Source: Bacillota bacterium (GTDB lineage Bacteria; Bacillota; Desulfitobacteriia; Desulfitobacteriales; Desulfitobacteriaceae). Taken from it: a DNA stretch of 5,607 nucleotides. The stretch covers positions 1 through 5,607 of the forward strand of contig JAJZSC010000251.1 in the NCBI GenBank assembly GCA_021849995.1, given 5' to 3'. Made by a program: the position numbers and the translations under genes. The number at the start of each line of letters is the position of its first letter. Position 1 is the stretch's first letter. The notes under the pieces were generated by a model. The model saw nothing but the letters and a program-made list of their open reading frames with translations. It had not been told where the DNA came from and did no database searches. This document shows, in pieces, positions 5,363 to 5,607 of the stretch.

Positions 5363-5607
5363 TACCTAAATTAGCTCCTTAGCATCTGCCTAATAAATAT
5401 TATTAAATCTACTTAGTTCACTGCCCAATATTTTATGCTTAACCTCAAGAAGCTACCTAAGGATTTTGGTTTACATTAGGGAACGACTTTAAGCGAGCAG
5501 GAAACCAAACTTCGCGAAAAAGTACGTAGTGGAAACGGGTTGGAAACAGGACGTTTCCAACTGGCCACTGAGGCGACGGTACTGGATGTACCTAGGGCAG
5601 AGTGCGC
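5363..5607. other. non-coding leader region with nested inverted repeats
   Basis: No gene was found in these 245 bases. The part next to the dehydratase gene (5381-5440) is AT-rich and holds only weak promoter-like hexamers on the minus strand (for example TAAAAT at 5435-5430 without a good -35). Farther right are several inverted repeats: TTTGGTTT/AAACCAAA (5465-5472 and 5502-5509), TTGGAAAC/GTTTCCAA with a 5-nt loop (5540-5547 and 5553-5560), flanked by AGTGG/CCACT (5528-5532 and 5565-5569) and AGTAC/GTACT (5521-5525 and 5579-5583), and the alternative hairpin GGTAC/GTACC (5578-5582 and 5588-5592). The nesting suggests a folded RNA. Candidates are domain I of a group II intron reading to the right, or a structured 5' leader of the operon reading to the left, where a run of five U follows the composite stem. 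Confidence 0.5.

Noticed and set aside
5430..5435. TAAAAT as -10 of a promoter for the whole operon
   Set aside because: No acceptable -35 at 16-19 bp; other AT-rich hexamers nearby (5390-5410) are equally weak, so no single promoter can be supported.

Overview
The window carries six genes, all on the minus strand, and they look like one metabolic operon from an anaerobic bacterium. The protein style and the oxygen-sensitive Fe-S enzymes suggest a Firmicute of the Peptococcaceae/Desulfotomaculum-Pelotomaculum or Negativicutes type. That placement is an impression from the sequences, not a search result. Strong purine-rich ribosome binding sites, GTG and TTG starts and a U-tract hairpin terminator agree with it.

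Transcription runs from right to left. Positions 5607-5363 are non-coding and rich in inverted repeats. They are followed by a 2-hydroxyacyl-CoA dehydratase subunit of the HgdB/BcrC type (5362-4355), its ATP-dependent activator (4267-3473), an AtuA-family protein (3365-1986), a DUF4387 protein that overlaps it by 4 nt (1989-1660), and the alpha (1565-708) and beta (708-151) subunits of a class I Fe-S hydro-lyase (fumarate/tartrate dehydratase family), which overlap by 1 nt. A clear intrinsic terminator at 102-75 closes the unit. Left of it, at the window edge, lies a hairpin that resembles domain V of a group II intron.

The cluster joins two chemistries for adding or removing water. One is an ATP-driven one-electron (ketyl radical) dehydratase system with its activator. 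The other is a conventional [4Fe-4S] Lewis-acid hydratase. Between them sit two proteins of unknown biochemistry (AtuA and DUF4387). A CoA-ester/hydroxy- or dicarboxylic-acid pathway is a reasonable inference, but the substrate cannot be read from the window. No CoA transferase or ligase and no second dehydratase subunit is present here.

Three intercistronic gaps of about 90-110 bp are notable. Two of them share a diverged 23-bp direct repeat (21/23 identical) on either side of the activator gene, one has a long-range inverted repeat, and one has a perfect TATAAT and a 7-bp inverted repeat ahead of the hydratase genes. Both window ends look like structured, possibly multi-copy RNA elements. 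I found no tRNA, rRNA, CRISPR array or transposase gene.
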